The notes under the pieces are model-generated. The model was given only the letters and a program-made list of their open reading frames with translations. It made no database searches and was not told the origin of the DNA. From assembly GCF_031877795.1 (NCBI RefSeq), contig NW_027436632.1:248001-312000 (forward strand): 64,000 nt of DNA, given 5' to 3'. Below are positions 25,901 through 37,331 of this stretch, in pieces; position 1 is the stretch's first letter; the number at the start of each line of letters is the position of its first letter. The position numbers and the translations under genes are program-made. This DNA is from Strix aluco. Its lineage: Eukaryota > Chordata > Aves > Strigiformes > Strigidae.

Positions 25901-28070
25901 GGAGGCTGGCTGGATTGCAGCCTTTGGGCATATCCAGACTTGCAGAGTTAGAGAGAGTATTTCCAAATGTTGTTCAGCATAAAGTTCTCCATTTAATGCT
26001 GCCCTGATGTTGTCACAACATGCTGCAGCCAAGGATGAGAAGAGTTTTGAAGCAGGCCAGGCTTCCTTACTGAAAGTTTGCTCACAGCTGAAATCTGAAG
26101 AAATTGAAAGGTTTCCACTGAAATTATGAGTGTTACCAAGCACTGGCTGATCTGACCCTCTGTAGTCAGAATAAACCCCATTTTGCAAAAACTGAGCTGT
26201 AAACAGCAAAATTCTGTTGTTAGTAATTCAGTTTTGTGCATCTGAGTTTCCCTTTGCTGTTTCAACAGATTATAGGATCTGACTGCAGTTCCAGTCAGGT
26301 GCTTTTGTATAGTGTTGCCAAGTACTGTCATGTACTGCATCATGTGTGTGGGTGCACTGAAGAATACACAGACATTTATAAAGCACCGTAAGATCTTTCT
26401 GGGTGAATGGCGTTATAAACCTAAGATAATTATTCCAACAATCCAAAAATTCTGTATAAAGCAGATTTTGGCATTGTGAAAAGAAACAAAACATGCAACA
26501 ATTTAGGGGTAAGGGAGGAATCCTTTTATTTTAAGGATAATATTAGTATAAAGTTAGAAATGAGTAATTTTCTAACTCATTTCTAACTGGGTGACTCATG
26601 CTCTTGGCAAATTAATTATCCAAGACAAATGATTCAGAAATAGATGCTATAGTTTTATTATTTTTTTAATCAGATGGCTATTGCTGTTACAAATAAACAT
26701 GAGGCTTGATTTCAGGTATAACAAATGTAGCTATACGCTGCAAATTATGCCACAGTGCTGCTTGAGTATGTGTTACACATGCCAATTTTTCTTATCTGAT
26801 GTTTTGGTTTCAGTTTTAGGTGAATGCTGTAGTAGCTACTGGGTGTCTAAAGCAGCTGTGGCCACCAAGAATCTCAGCAGTGAACTTTGACAAGGGAAGT
26901 CTAATGTGGTCTGTATTTCTTTCCATACAGGAACTGTGATTTATTAAAGCCTCATCACAGGAACATTCCTATGAACAAACTTTTCACCTCAGAATTCTTA
27001 ATAAATTGTTTGATGAATATTATTGAGAACATTGACATGGGGATGATAGAAGATCCATGCCATCTTTGCTTGGGATGGATATATTGTATTGTTGGCTGTA
27101 ACCCCCTGTCTCTGTTCTCTTTCTTTTTTTCTCCCTGCCCTGCCCCTCCTCCTTGGCTGCAGTTTGTAAGGGAATATCACAATGCAGGTCTGATCTGTTG
27201 AAACCACAGCTAATGCCCATGCCTGCCTCTGATGGGAAGAGAACACAGACCACAAGTTTGGGATTTCTGGCCTCTTTTTAGGCAAGTCTGTTGCTTATCT
27301 TCCCCTTTGCCCCCCAGTTCCCTTTGTTCCTGCCCTTCCTCTGTATCATTAATTCATATCAAAGTTCAGTGTTATTGGTTGCTGGGAACGCAGTTTCATT
27401 TGGCTATACGTACACTCTTCCCTAAAAAAAGTCAGATACTACCTCCACATTGCATGTTCATCGTGCAGTGAAAATACGGAGCATGATTTTATTGTAGTAG
27501 TTCTGAATGATTTTCAGCTGAAGTAATGAAGAGGAAAGTCAGGCACATTTTTGTGAGGTGTTCATGTTTCTCGACTATGATTCTTAAATTGGAAGTTTTG
27601 AGTTTTTAATAACATTAGAAATTATTCATGTTCATTGCAGATACCTATACATCCTTATTCTTAAAAGGTAGGATATTTGCTAGCATAGCTGAAATTATTC
27701 CTGTAGTGAGACAGGAGAATGTCTAAGGAAAACTGCATTGAGTAATAGTTTCTATTCTCTTTATTTTGTTCAGTTGTAAATATAGTAGACAACAGATGAA
27801 ATAGCTATTGACGTAGAGAATAACACAAATTACGTCAAACAAGGACTTCAAACAGCGTGTTTTGAGGTCAGTAACCTGTGTGCCTAGAACTTTGGTCACA
27901 CTGGTGACAGCCAGCTGACATAACTTATGTGGATGTACATGCAAAGATAAATAGGTAGCTTTTTGCTGAATTTCCCAAGCAGAACAGCAAGATGTCAGTG
28001 AAGGTGTATGTTTCTAATAGGCTCAAGGTGCTTCAACAAAGGAAGCTGTTATAGGTAAATTCTCAAATTG
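22963..28070. other. intergenic or intronic, little recognised
   Basis: AT-rich DNA. At 23320-23345 a short inverted repeat (TGGGGCA ... TGCCCCA) is followed by a segment that may be the end of an old repeat, but I cannot name it. A possible acceptor (attattttcag) ends at 25721. Nothing else here is supported. Confidence 0.4.
24619..24651. repeat. (TG)n/(TA)n microsatellite
   Basis: A short GT run followed by about eleven AT units. Confidence 0.9.
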
Positions 28071-28071
28071 A

Positions 28072-28516
28072 TGTGAGACAGGGCCAATAAAAATTCCAAT
28101 TGTTTATTTAGCAAGCGGCAACAAGCAAAACAGCGCTGGGCGGCCGGGGAGTTCAACTCCACCAACGGCGCGCACTTTCGAAGTTTTTTCATCTTGCTTA
28201 TGTGTTACAAAGTGATGTATATTAATGAAACTCTCATATATATTCATAATCTATCCCCGCCTACCCCCGCTTCATATTTTAATGAGGTTTCTCTGCGCAG
28301 TAAACTTCAACAGTTCTGGGCGCTGGTCGCAGAGTCCTGAATAGTGGTCGTAGAGATGAAGTATCTCCTCTTCCTCGCCGTTGAACTTTTCACCCCAAGG
28401 TTCTGCGCAGCCTCTGTAGTTCTCTGACATGTCTCTGCTTGCCTCTTGTCTCTACATGTCTCTGTTAAAGCTCTGATAAGGACGCACCACTATATCTTCT
28501 ACCTACCCCCTACACA
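28072..28516 (-). mobile_element. LTR of an avian ERV, minus strand (boundaries approximate)
   Basis: Read on the minus strand, a U3-like AT-rich part leads to a GC-rich block (GCGCCGTTGGTGGAGTTGAA), then CAGCGCTGTTTTGCTTGTTG, CCGCTTGCT and AATAAA, ending in a U5-like stretch with terminal CA. The CAGCGCTGTTTTGCT...CCGCTTGCTAA core is shared with the LTRs of the plus-strand provirus at 31.6 kb, so the two families share an R region. No clear target duplication or internal region was found; it is probably a solo LTR. Confidence 0.65.
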
Positions 28517-29701
28517 GCCTTGATTTATTATGTTAGTTAAGCTAAGGCTTGCTGTTAGTCGGTTAGTTTTATACAATGTAGCAATATTAGCTTTACATAG
28601 CTCAGGTGGTGATTTACTTCTCCATTGTTTTGACTGAATTTGATGAATAAATAGTTTACTATCTATCACAGAAGCCAATACTGATGAGTTAACTTGCTGA
28701 AACTGCAAGAGGTTTTTTTTGCTTGTTTGTTTGGTTTTTATACCTAAATGGATCCTGTTTTCAATAAACAGCATGAAGGAGGAGTCTTTCCAGGGCTCTG
28801 CCATATCAAATAGAAGACAGCATGTTCTGTCTGATGAAATGTAGGTTTGACTGCTAATCGGCCAACGCAAAGCATTGCTAAATTAATAGCCAATTTTGCT
28901 GAGAATACAACTTCTCAGGAACTGAAGGTGTTTCCTGAATCTGTGACTGGCTGAGAAAAATGGGAATTCCTTTTAAGAAAATCAGGATATTCTGATTTTT
29001 TCAAACAGAAGTCTTTCATATTTCCATGTCAGCACTGATCCTGCCTAGGCAAATGAGTTAAAAATCGGAGAATGACTCTGGAATACTGCAACTGAATTTT
29101 CCAGTTGGGGGGCATGGATATTTTAATTTTCATTTTGGGTCAAACTGATCCAAATACGTGTTTCGGTTTGGAGGTGAGACCTGTCTGCAAGTCCTTTCTC
29201 AGCTCTCTCACTACTTTTTGTTTTAGCATTGTTGCTTTTGTTTCTTTAAATGGGAGATGAGAAGAGCAGTTATTCTCACTTTATGAAGTGTCTGAAGACC
29301 TGTGGGTACAGAGCACTCCATTAGTGCAAAGTATTTAAATGTAGAACTATGTCTTCTTCCTTTTTCCTTATGCCAGTCTGTGCTGTGACTGAAATCAGTC
29401 TGCTTACAATCAAATTTAATAAGGGCAGAGAATATTTTTTTTATGTTTTAACCACAGACTTTCTCATTCAGTGAAAGTAGGGTTCCAGCCTATTTCTCTC
29501 TGCAGGAAATTCATATATATATATTTTTTTAATGTTTTATTTGATTAGGTAGTTTTTGCTACTCCTATGAAAACAGTCATGATGTGTCTATCCAGTGCTG
29601 TTTGCATTTGCTTCAAAATGTGGGAATTAATCCATGCTAAAAATTACTTGGTTTATGTGTGCGTTGTTTAGTTTATATGTTCTGGGAGGATCTAAGGACT
29701 G
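28517..29701. other. intergenic, nothing recognised
   Basis: Unique AT-rich DNA. Its right edge is where the duplicated segment A begins. Confidence 0.5.
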
Positions 29702-31570
29702 AAAACTGGCAATAATAATGAGGTCATAAATCAGGCAGCTTTTCTTGGTTTAGGATTTTAGGTCAGGCGTATCAATTCCAGCTTATGCTAGATTGCAGCT
29801 GTGCTTGTGAATGGAGACTAGATCATGTCATGTAATTTGTGGGGATTTTCTCACTTGCAATCCATGACCACTGATGCCTCATAACCACTGCAGCAGGGGT
29901 AGCTGTACCTTCCTGTCTGGTTTGTGTGCTTGTTCTCTTTCTTTTTTTTCTTTCTTTCTTTTTTTTTTTTTTTTTTTTTTTTCCCTTCTAAGAGGAAATG
30001 AAATTAAGATAGATGTCTCCTTTGGTATTTTAAGTAAATTTTATAAAGGGAGGAAACGCAAATCAGTTGGTGCTTGCCACATATAGAGCAGTCAGACAAA
30101 AAGTATGAGGGGTTGATGTCTTAGCACTATCAGTTCTGTTTTCAGTGGATATACCGAGGTTTTGTAAACAAAAAAGGTATCTCTGTCTCCTGTTGTACAG
30201 GAGTTACACAATGCTTTTGTTTTCTTTTCCCGTGTGTGAAATGTCTGGCACCAAAGTAACTCCGAGGCTTCTTTATCTGACTTCTCTGTCAAAATTAAGG
30301 ATAAATACAGCAAATTTGATTAGCAGTGTTCATGAGATCAAGGAGTCTGTTTTACCATTCTGGGTTAAAAAGAATGATAAATGTGTATAATTAGGACTTT
30401 ATGTGTGTCAAAATAATGCTTTGGTCCCAAGGTGTTCAGTCATACGTTGTGAGATAATAGAACATCATCTATGCTCTGTGGTACTTGGCATATATGTTTC
30501 TTAGACCCTTTCAGGTTAATCATTGATTCAAAGAACTTGTTTCAATGACCCAGATGGTCTCTTTGAGTCTTAAATTCCCATTAGACCAAGTGTGTGTATT
30601 AGTTATGTTTTATTGCAAGAAAACAAAGATTTTGGTGACACTAAAGTTCCTGCAGTGAAATGCAAGTTGCCTTCTGTGTGGGAGAGATCCTGGAAGTTCC
30701 TTTCTATTGTTTTGGGTTTTTTTCACAGTGTATCTAATGAAAAGAAAGAAGTCTGTGTAGTTCTGTTTTTCTTTTTTTGTGTGTACATAGATTGTATTGA
30801 CCTTGTGAAAACCTGAAAGCACTAAATTGGCCTCTTGAACAAAATGAAATGCATTTCACAGAACAGACTATTCCCTGTAGTATTTATTCTGAAAGGTCAC
30901 CAGTCACAGAAACATCAGAGGATGTAACTATGGCAAACCAACCCAATGTTAGCATAATGTTTGGTTATTTCCCTTCTTTGTTACTAGGTAATTGGAGCCT
31001 TTAGGAACACATTTGTCATTTATAGCACAGCCCCTTCCTACACAAGACTCTGATTCTTTGCAAACATGGATAAAAAAGGTATTTTTAAAAAGATTAGCAT
31101 TTGAGTTTTATTGTCTGTGGTTTCAGCTTAATTTCACAAGGACATATTAAATGTTGTTCAGCATCAAAAACCTAAGCAAATGTTTGTTTTATCTATCAGA
31201 AAGCAAAGTCATGTTGTTCAAGTACTAAAGTCTTAACTCTAGATTAGTTGTGGTGTTTGGACTTAACTCTGTGCTTAAATGCTCTTTCAGACATACACTT
31301 CCCTGCTACTGAAGGTGATTGAGGAGCAAAACCAAAGGTGTGGTGTGTTTCTGTTTTGCACCGATTCCCATCCGTGGACTAGTTTGGAAGAAGGAAAATA
31401 GAAGCTCTGTGACCTTTCTAGCCTCTGATGGACACTGTGTGTTCCCTCCTGGGTTAGAGGAGTAAGCCAGTTTTGTCTGGTTTGGAGGTATGTATGTCTA
31501 GCTAGAATAGTTCAGAGAGATGCTTTTTTTCCCTCTTCCACATACAGACATAGAAAGTCTGGTTCCCTGT
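29702..31570. repeat. duplicated host segment, copy A (1869 bp)
   Basis: Matches 38616-40478 almost perfectly. I see only a 3-bp indel near the left end (AATAATAATGAGG versus AATAATAAGG) and a 3-base difference in the poly(T) tract (24 versus 21). Neither copy holds a recognisable gene. Copy A ends in CCTGT, abutting the LTR at 31571. Confidence 0.95.
29936..29993. repeat. pyrimidine tract
   Basis: CTTT-rich tract ending in 24 T residues. The counterpart in copy A' ends in 21. Confidence 0.9.
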
Positions 31571-32074
31571 TGTAATAAAACATATATGGTATTTGTTATT
31601 CAAATCTCAAGGGGAAAAAGAAGTTGTAGTCAGGATGTTGTGGCCGAACAGTTTTGTAATTCTCTTATGTAAATAAGAAATAAGATATATGTATATAGTT
31701 TCTATTGTTAAAATCAGTTGTTAGAAGGGAGCTAAAATGGCCCCCATCTCCAAGCCACTACAAAAACACTTGTGCTGAGTCATCCCCCCTTCTGTGACGG
31801 AAACCTGAGAAAAGCCCGCGAAAACAGGAGAAAAGCCCGGGAAACTTGTTTACAACTTTGCAGACCCCTCAGGGTACGCCCATCATGAATATGGATGAAG
31901 CCTACACTATAAAGGGACTCAGTGCTGTCCTGTAAGGTGTGTGTCTTGGTAGAGCAGAGACTCCCAGCACACCCAGCGCTGTTTTGCTCACTCGCCGCTT
32001 GCTAATAAAATTTTATTCATCACTAAAAATTGAGAAGTGGTTATTTCCCACTAAATTACAATTAATCAATAACA
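31571..32074 (+). repeat. LTR 1 (left LTR of the provirus, 504 bp)
   Basis: Starts TGTAATAAAACATATA and ends CAATAACA. TATA box TATAAAG at 31908-31914 and poly(A) signal AATAAA at 32004-32009. U3 has two copies of a roughly 20-bp CCTGAGAAAAGCCCG-type repeat. It is near identical to LTR 3, but clearly different from LTR 2. Confidence 0.95.
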
Positions 32075-32078
32075 AATT

Positions 32079-32096
32079 TAGTGCCGTGACTTGGAT
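32079..32096 (+). other. primer-binding site, tRNA-His-like
   Basis: TAGTGCCGTGACTTGGAT starts four bases after the LTR. It differs at two positions from the tRNA-His type primer site (TGGTGCCGTGACTCGGAT) of HERV-H-like class I elements. The second base change (TGG to TAG) is expected decay. Confidence 0.6.
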
Positions 32097-32324
32097 CCAG
32101 ATCTTTTGGTGCGAAACCCCAGATAGGGGAGGCGCCCTATCTTCGGATAGCCCCAGTCTGAGGATCTCGTGGCCAAAACGCTGGATATCTGAACCCCTTT
32201 TAATTCGGACTCGGGAGTGAGCAAAAGAATCTGCAGAACCCCTTAAATTTTGTGCACGAAGACCAATCGAAGACTCCGGGGAGGAGTAAGTATTTGCGTT
32301 TGTGCAGTTATCCGTTCGGTTGGG

Positions 32325-32640
32325 GTTGGTAATCCCAGAGTGCGAGTGAGTGAGAGGTCTCGAAGAGATCACCCGAATGCGGACCCTTTAGTAGTGCAGT
32401 TCTCGTAGCCTGCGAAGGAGCGAGTCACGAATAAGGGGAGCGTGTGTGTGTGTGAAAGAAGGCACTCTGGAAGATGGGACAGAGGGAAAGCAAGCCCTCT
32501 GGATCCATGGGTGGGGGCAAGGAAGAATTGCCGGATATCCCACTAGGAGGTTGATAATCCCAGAGTGCGAGCGAGTGGCACTCTGGAAGATGGGACAGAG
32601 GGAAAGCAAGCCCTCTGGATCCATGGGAGGGGGCAGCTGA
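32325..32640 (+). repeat. direct repeats in the proviral leader
   Basis: A block starting GGCACTCTGGAAGATGGG at 32461 recurs at 32577 (period 116 bp). A second motif, AATCCCAGAGTGCGAG, occurs at 32331 and 32556. The repeats lie between primer-binding site and gag, where packaging signals usually sit. Confidence 0.85.
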
Positions 32641-32936
32641 ACTCCTCCCGCTGCTGGCTCCAGCTGGGACAGGGCTTGTTCCCAGGGCACCACGGGCCTG
32701 ACCCGAGCAGCGTGCCCAAGCCGAGCCCTGGAGCAGTGTTGCGGAGCCTGGCCCAGCGTGGGGGAGGGGGGGGGGGCAGAGCTGCCCACTCCCCAGCCGG
32801 GAGGGCCTGTCCTGAGCACCCAGCTGCCCCGGGGGGGGGGGGTTGGGGCTGGGGCAGGGGGCACCGAGGGGCCCCAAATTAGCGTTTAGGCTTCTGCTCA
32901 GAGACAGGCTGCAGTAAACTGTCTCGAGGGGGCTCT
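32640..32936 (+). other. GC-rich leader segment
   Basis: Much more G+C-rich than the rest of the provirus, with two long G runs (about 32761-32775 and 32830-32841). It carries no retroviral motif. It could be leader RNA structure or captured host sequence. Confidence 0.5.
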
Positions 32937-33506
32937 GTGCTGAGCCCCCCCCCTCCTTCTAACCCGCTCATACTTGTAACCAATGATTCTGACCCCGAAT
33001 CTTCCGGACCCCCTCAGCGGGTTACCCGAAGCAAAGTTAAGGAAGGAAGATTATACCCCCTTAGAGAAATGCTTGTGCCAGGAGTGGGGGCACAAGGGGA
33101 ACCGGGAGCAGGGTATGTCGCTGTTCCCCTCAACACTGGAGATGTGAGAGATTTTAAAAAAGAAATGGGGAACTTATTAGAGGACCCATTTGGCGTAGCC
33201 AAACAGGTGGACCAGTTTCTTGGCCCAAATTTATATACCTGGGATAAATTACAATCTATCCTAGGAATTCTATTTACTATGGAGGAACGAGATATGATCA
33301 GGAGGGCAGGTATGAGACTTTGGGACCAGCAACATCAAGTAGGTCCCACAGCAGATCAGAAGCGGCTGTTGGTAAAACCCAACTGGAATAATCAAGACCC
33401 AGGCCACCAAACCCACATGGCAGATTTAAGAATGATCATAATTCAAGGAATTAGAGAGTCAGTTCCCCGAGGGCAGAATATTAATAACAGTTGTACTCGG
33501 GAATAG
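32937..33506 (+). pseudogene. gag: ERV gag fragment 1 (MA/CA region)
   Basis: Open frame of about 189 codons without an ATG. It is Pro-rich at first (PPPPSNP), then has LYPLREML and the capsid-like segments VRDFKKEMGNLLEDPFG and YTWDKLQSILGILF. The PLRE region and capsid helices are typical of gammaretroviral Gag. The N terminus with its myristoylation site is missing, and the frame ends at a stop where the next gag piece continues in another frame. Confidence 0.8.
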
Positions 33507-33660
33507 ATCCTGCCATCCCTGTGGGGCAGGCATTATTAAAGAGTCAGTTTGTGGCTAAGTCTTGGGCGAATATTAGGAAGAAGCTAGAAAAGATAGAAGA
33601 TTGGCAAGGGAGAAGAATTGCTGAGAGAAGCTCAGGAAGTTTAGGTGGATTCCTACTTGA
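33494..33660 (+). pseudogene. gag: ERV gag fragment 2 (C-terminal CA)
   Basis: Shifted frame carrying IDPAIPVGQALLKSQFV and WANIRKKLEKIEDWQ, the C-terminal capsid helix. It then needs another frame change to continue as ELLREAQEV before a stop at about 33634. Retroviral similarity stops soon after. Confidence 0.75.
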
Positions 33661-34690
33661 AGTGGTGGTACTGTTCTTGTTATCAATTTGGATACCCAGA
33701 TAATGATCTATTTAAATGTCGTTTCACTTCTTCCTGACTCGTTTATTATTCAATATACCTTTGCCTGCTTGACTTGGTGATCAGAAGGTGACAGCTTAGA
33801 ACTTTCTATCCTCTTGGTATTTTAAGGACTGTAGACAAGGATCAAAAGATCACTGTGATAGATACAAGCCCTTGGCTAGCTTCAGCAGCTTTTTTTTTTT
33901 TTCTTAACAGTGATGAATCAATTTAAATAAGAAAATCAGAGTAAAACATTATCAGAGTGAAAGCAATAGTCCAAGAGGGAAAAAAGTGAGCAGATCTGCA
34001 GCTTAATCTGGCTGCCTGTTCTTCAAGCAGACAGCTCTCTTACATCATTGGCAGGAGTTGGAAAAAAAAAAAAAAGAGAATCAGGGTTCTAGCATACAGG
34101 CAGGTATATGGGCTGGGGAGCCAAGTTCAAGCTAATTTGCCCCCAGACCACATTCTTTTGGAGCTGCTAATCTGGTTTGTACTTCTTAGCCAAAAGACGG
34201 GGAACTGACATAATTGTAGCACACTGACTAGGCAGCTCATAAATGTTGTGTCTTTTCCAAAGAAGGAGGATGCTGCTGTGCCCTTTGCAGACTTTCTCCT
34301 CACAGGCCATGGCCTAGAGCTTACCAGTTTTGTAATTTGTGATGTGCTATGTAAACACCGTGCAGCGCGTGTGTGGTATATCTGCCCAGATGCTTTATCT
34401 GATTGCATCTGGAAGTACATGGGCAACAGTCTCGGTAGATTTAAACTACCCTTGCTCTAAATGTCTAGACCCAGGAGTAGGAGTTTCAGGTTGAGAGGAG
34501 GCAATGCAGAGTGTGTAACAACTCAAACATGCAGCAAACTACATTATTTTAGCCTGAAAACTGTTCTGTGCATTCCCCAGTACCTGCATGTAATAAAGCT
34601 GTGCAGAACATGGATGTTTTATGTGATGATTACCTGGAGACTATGGTTTCTTTGGGATCAGAGATTTTCATTCATTGAATGGTTCTGCCT
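33661..34690 (+). other. non-retroviral-looking insert within gag
   Basis: About 1.03 kb between the capsid end and the nucleocapsid zinc knuckle, where Gag normally needs only a short linker. It is AT-rich, contains T- and A-runs (about 33890 and 34060) like nearby host DNA, and has no retroviral motif on either strand. I find no LTR or recognisable LINE end in it. It could be a nested insertion or captured host sequence. Confidence 0.6.
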
Positions 34691-34698
34691 GCTTTAAT

Positions 34699-34797
34699 AT
34701 GAAGGAAGTGGAATGTTTTTATTGCAAAAGGAAGGGGCATGTGAAGAAGGTTTGCTGGAGGAGAATCCAAGATGAGAAAATGTTTTCTGAAGACTAG
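34699..34797 (+). pseudogene. gag: ERV gag nucleocapsid remnant (CCHC knuckle)
   Basis: ATG at 34699 opens a 32-codon frame containing CFYCKRKGHVKKVC, a C-x2-C-x4-H-x4-C zinc knuckle that binds viral RNA. It ends with TAG at 34795-34797. The pol frame overlaps this TAG in the -1 frame, unlike classic gammaretroviruses, in which pol follows the gag stop in frame. Confidence 0.85.
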
Positions 34798-36302
34798 TGG
34801 GGTCAGGGGCTCTATGTGCTGGGAACCCAAAGAACAAAGAGCCCTTGATAAAACTTAAAGTGGGTCCTCAGCGACAAGAGGTAGAGTTCCTTGTGGACTC
34901 AGGAGCCGAAAGATCTACCATTCAGGCTCTGCCTCCAGGCTGTAAAGTATCATCAGAAAAAATCAGTGTAATAGGGGCTAAAGGTGAACCGTTTGAGGCC
35001 CCGGTTCTTCATGATGTGATTGTTGAATCAAAATGCAAATATGTGATTGGAACATTTTTATTATTACCAGAAGCAGATTATAATTTACTTGGACGGGATC
35101 TGATTATAGAATTGGGAATTAATCTGGAAGTAGAAGAAAGAGAACTCAAAGTCAGATTATGCCCCCTCACAGTGGCGGATGAAGAAAAGATTAACCCAGA
35201 AGTATGGTATACCCCAGAGACAGTGGGTAGATTGGATATCACCCCCTTTGAAGTCACCATTAGAAACCCAGAGATCCCGACTAGAATCAAACAGTATCAC
35301 TTGCCACAAGAAGGCAGGAGAGGCTTAAAGCCTGAAATAGAGAGACTCCTTAATCAGGGGCTATTAGAACCTTGTATGTCACCTTTTAATACTCCAATAT
35401 TGCCCGTTAAGAAGGCAGATGGGAGTTATAGATTAGTGCATGACTTAAGAGAAATCAACAAAAGAACTGTAACCAGATTTCCTGTAGTGGTGAACCCCCA
35501 TACTTTACTTAGTCAATTGAATCCTGAAAATCAGTGGTATAGCGTAATAGACTTGAAAGATGCTTTTTGGGCATGTCCTCTAAAAGAGGAGTGTAGAAAT
35601 TATTTTGCTTTTGAATGGGAAGACCCAGATACCTTTAGGAAACAACAGCTGAGGTGGACAGTTTTGCCTCAGGGTTTTACTGAGTCCCCTAACCTCTTTG
35701 GACAAGCCCTCGAACACATCTTAAAAGATTATAACTTGGGGGAAGGTGTTACTTTAGTACAATATGTAGATGACCTTCTGTTAGCAGGAGGCAACCCAGA
35801 GATGGTACGAAAGGAAAGCATTAAGTTGTTAAATTTCTTAAGCCTCCAAGGATTAAAAGTATCCAAATCTAAATTGCAATTTGTAGAAGAAGAGGTGAAG
35901 TATTTAGGTCACTGGATTAGTAAAGGGAGCAAGAAATTAGACCCAGAGAGGGTAAATGGAATTCTTTCTCTCCAGGCTCCCAAAAACAAACGACAGGTTA
36001 GGCAGCTCCTTGGACTACTGGGGTACTGTAGACAATGGATTGAAAATTATAGTACAAAAGTTAAATTTTTATACCAGAAATTAACAAAAGACAGGTTGCT
36101 TAAATGGATCCCAGACGATGAGGAAAAATTAGAAAAATTAAAAACTGACTTAGTCAACGCTCCAGTATTGAGTTTACCAGATATAAGAAGGCCCTTTTAT
36201 TTATTTGCCAATACTGAAGACGGCATGGCATTTGGGTTATTAACCCAAGAATGGGCTGGGAAAAGGAATCAGGTTATGCAATTATTAGTGGAACCACCCT
36301 AG
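34797..36302 (+). pseudogene. pol: ERV pol: protease and reverse transcriptase
   Basis: Uninterrupted frame of 501 codons. The aspartic protease comes first (LVDSGAERS, then LLGRDLI). The reverse transcriptase follows, with LVHDLREINKR, VIDLKDAFWACPL, LPQGFTESPNLF and the catalytic YVDDLLLA, then the connection (KYLGHWISKGSKK). It ends just into RNase H (FANTEDGMAFGLLTQEW) at a stop caused by a frame change. The catalytic residues of both enzymes are present, but no intact Gag-Pol can be made because flanking frames are broken. Confidence 0.93.
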
Positions 36303-36406
36303 AGGTAGTAGAATCAGGACCACTGAGTCCTAGCTGGTCAGTTCAAGCTTGTGAACTATATGCAGTACTAAGAGCGTTACAGATTTTAAAAGGATTTCCA
36401 TACTAA
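36303..36406 (+). pseudogene. pol: ERV pol: RNase H remnant
   Basis: After a frame change, a short open stretch carries WSVQACELYAVLRALQILKG, containing the conserved Glu of RNase H. It stops at TAA (36404-36406). The rest of RNase H and the start of integrase are deleted, since integrase N-terminal sequence follows at once. Confidence 0.8.
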
Positions 36407-37326
36407 AACTCACTGGGGAGTACAAGCATTGGTAGACCAGTTTGCTATTAAATACATGTGCATAGGAATTTATAATGTTGCTAAGGGAATAATAAAAAGC
36501 TGTTTAACTTGCCAGAAAATTAATAAGTACCAATTAAGAGAAAAGATTCAAGGGGGACGGGATTTGGCATACAGACCGTTTGGAAGAATTCAAATCGATT
36601 TTACAGAACTACCAAAAGTAGGACGGTACAAATACCTCCTAGTATTGGTAGATCATCTCACTCATTATGTGGAGGCCTTTCCCACTGCTCGAGCTACAGC
36701 AAGTAATTGATTCGGACAGGGGTCCCCACTTTGTGTCTAAAGTAATCAAAGAGACATTGACTTCCCTGGGGACCAAGTGGGAATTCCACACTCCCTGGCA
36801 TCCACAAAGCTCAGGAAAGAATGAATGGAGAAATCAAGAAACAACTTACCAAATTAATGTCAGAAGTTTACCCCTAGCACTTCTGAATATCTGGACCCAG
36901 CCCCGAACTGATACTGGAATATCCCCGTTTGAAATGCTATATGGTATGCCCTATGATACGGAATTTCCCACTGATCACCCAGTATTGGAAAAAGACAATT
37001 TGCAACCATACTTAATAAACCTCATGAATAGGAGAAAAGAACTACGCAAAAAAGGGATGGTAGTACAGAGACCTCCATTAGAAATTTGTATGCACTCCAT
37101 AAGACCTGGAGACAAGGTGTTAATAAAAACTTGGAAAGAATCCTCTCTTACCCCTCATTGGGAGGGACCGTTTCTTGTTATACTCACAACAGAGACTGCT
37201 GTCCGGACTGCTGAAAAGGGATGGACTCATGCTACCAGAGTGAAAGGACCCTTAACGCCTGATCACTGGGAAGTAGCTGAAACATCAGGAGATCTGAAGC
37301 TAGTGTTGCGAAGGAAGAAGGACTAA
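36407..37326 (+). pseudogene. pol: ERV pol: integrase (two frames)
   Basis: First piece (about 36410-36710): CLTCQKIN of the zinc domain and IQIDFTELPKVGRYKYLLVL with the first catalytic Asp. Second piece (about 36700-37326, another frame): DSDRGPHF with the second Asp, GKNEW with the likely Glu, and a C-terminal domain (RPGDKVLIKTW, PHWEGPF). A few tens of bases are missing between the two pieces. Integrase runs to the TAA at 37324-37326. Confidence 0.88.
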
Positions 37327-37331
37327 ATTAA

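Noticed and set aside
32388..32882. Frames of 105-158 codons in the proviral leader
   Set aside because: They arise from the G-run and GC-rich block and the direct repeats, with no retroviral or host domain.
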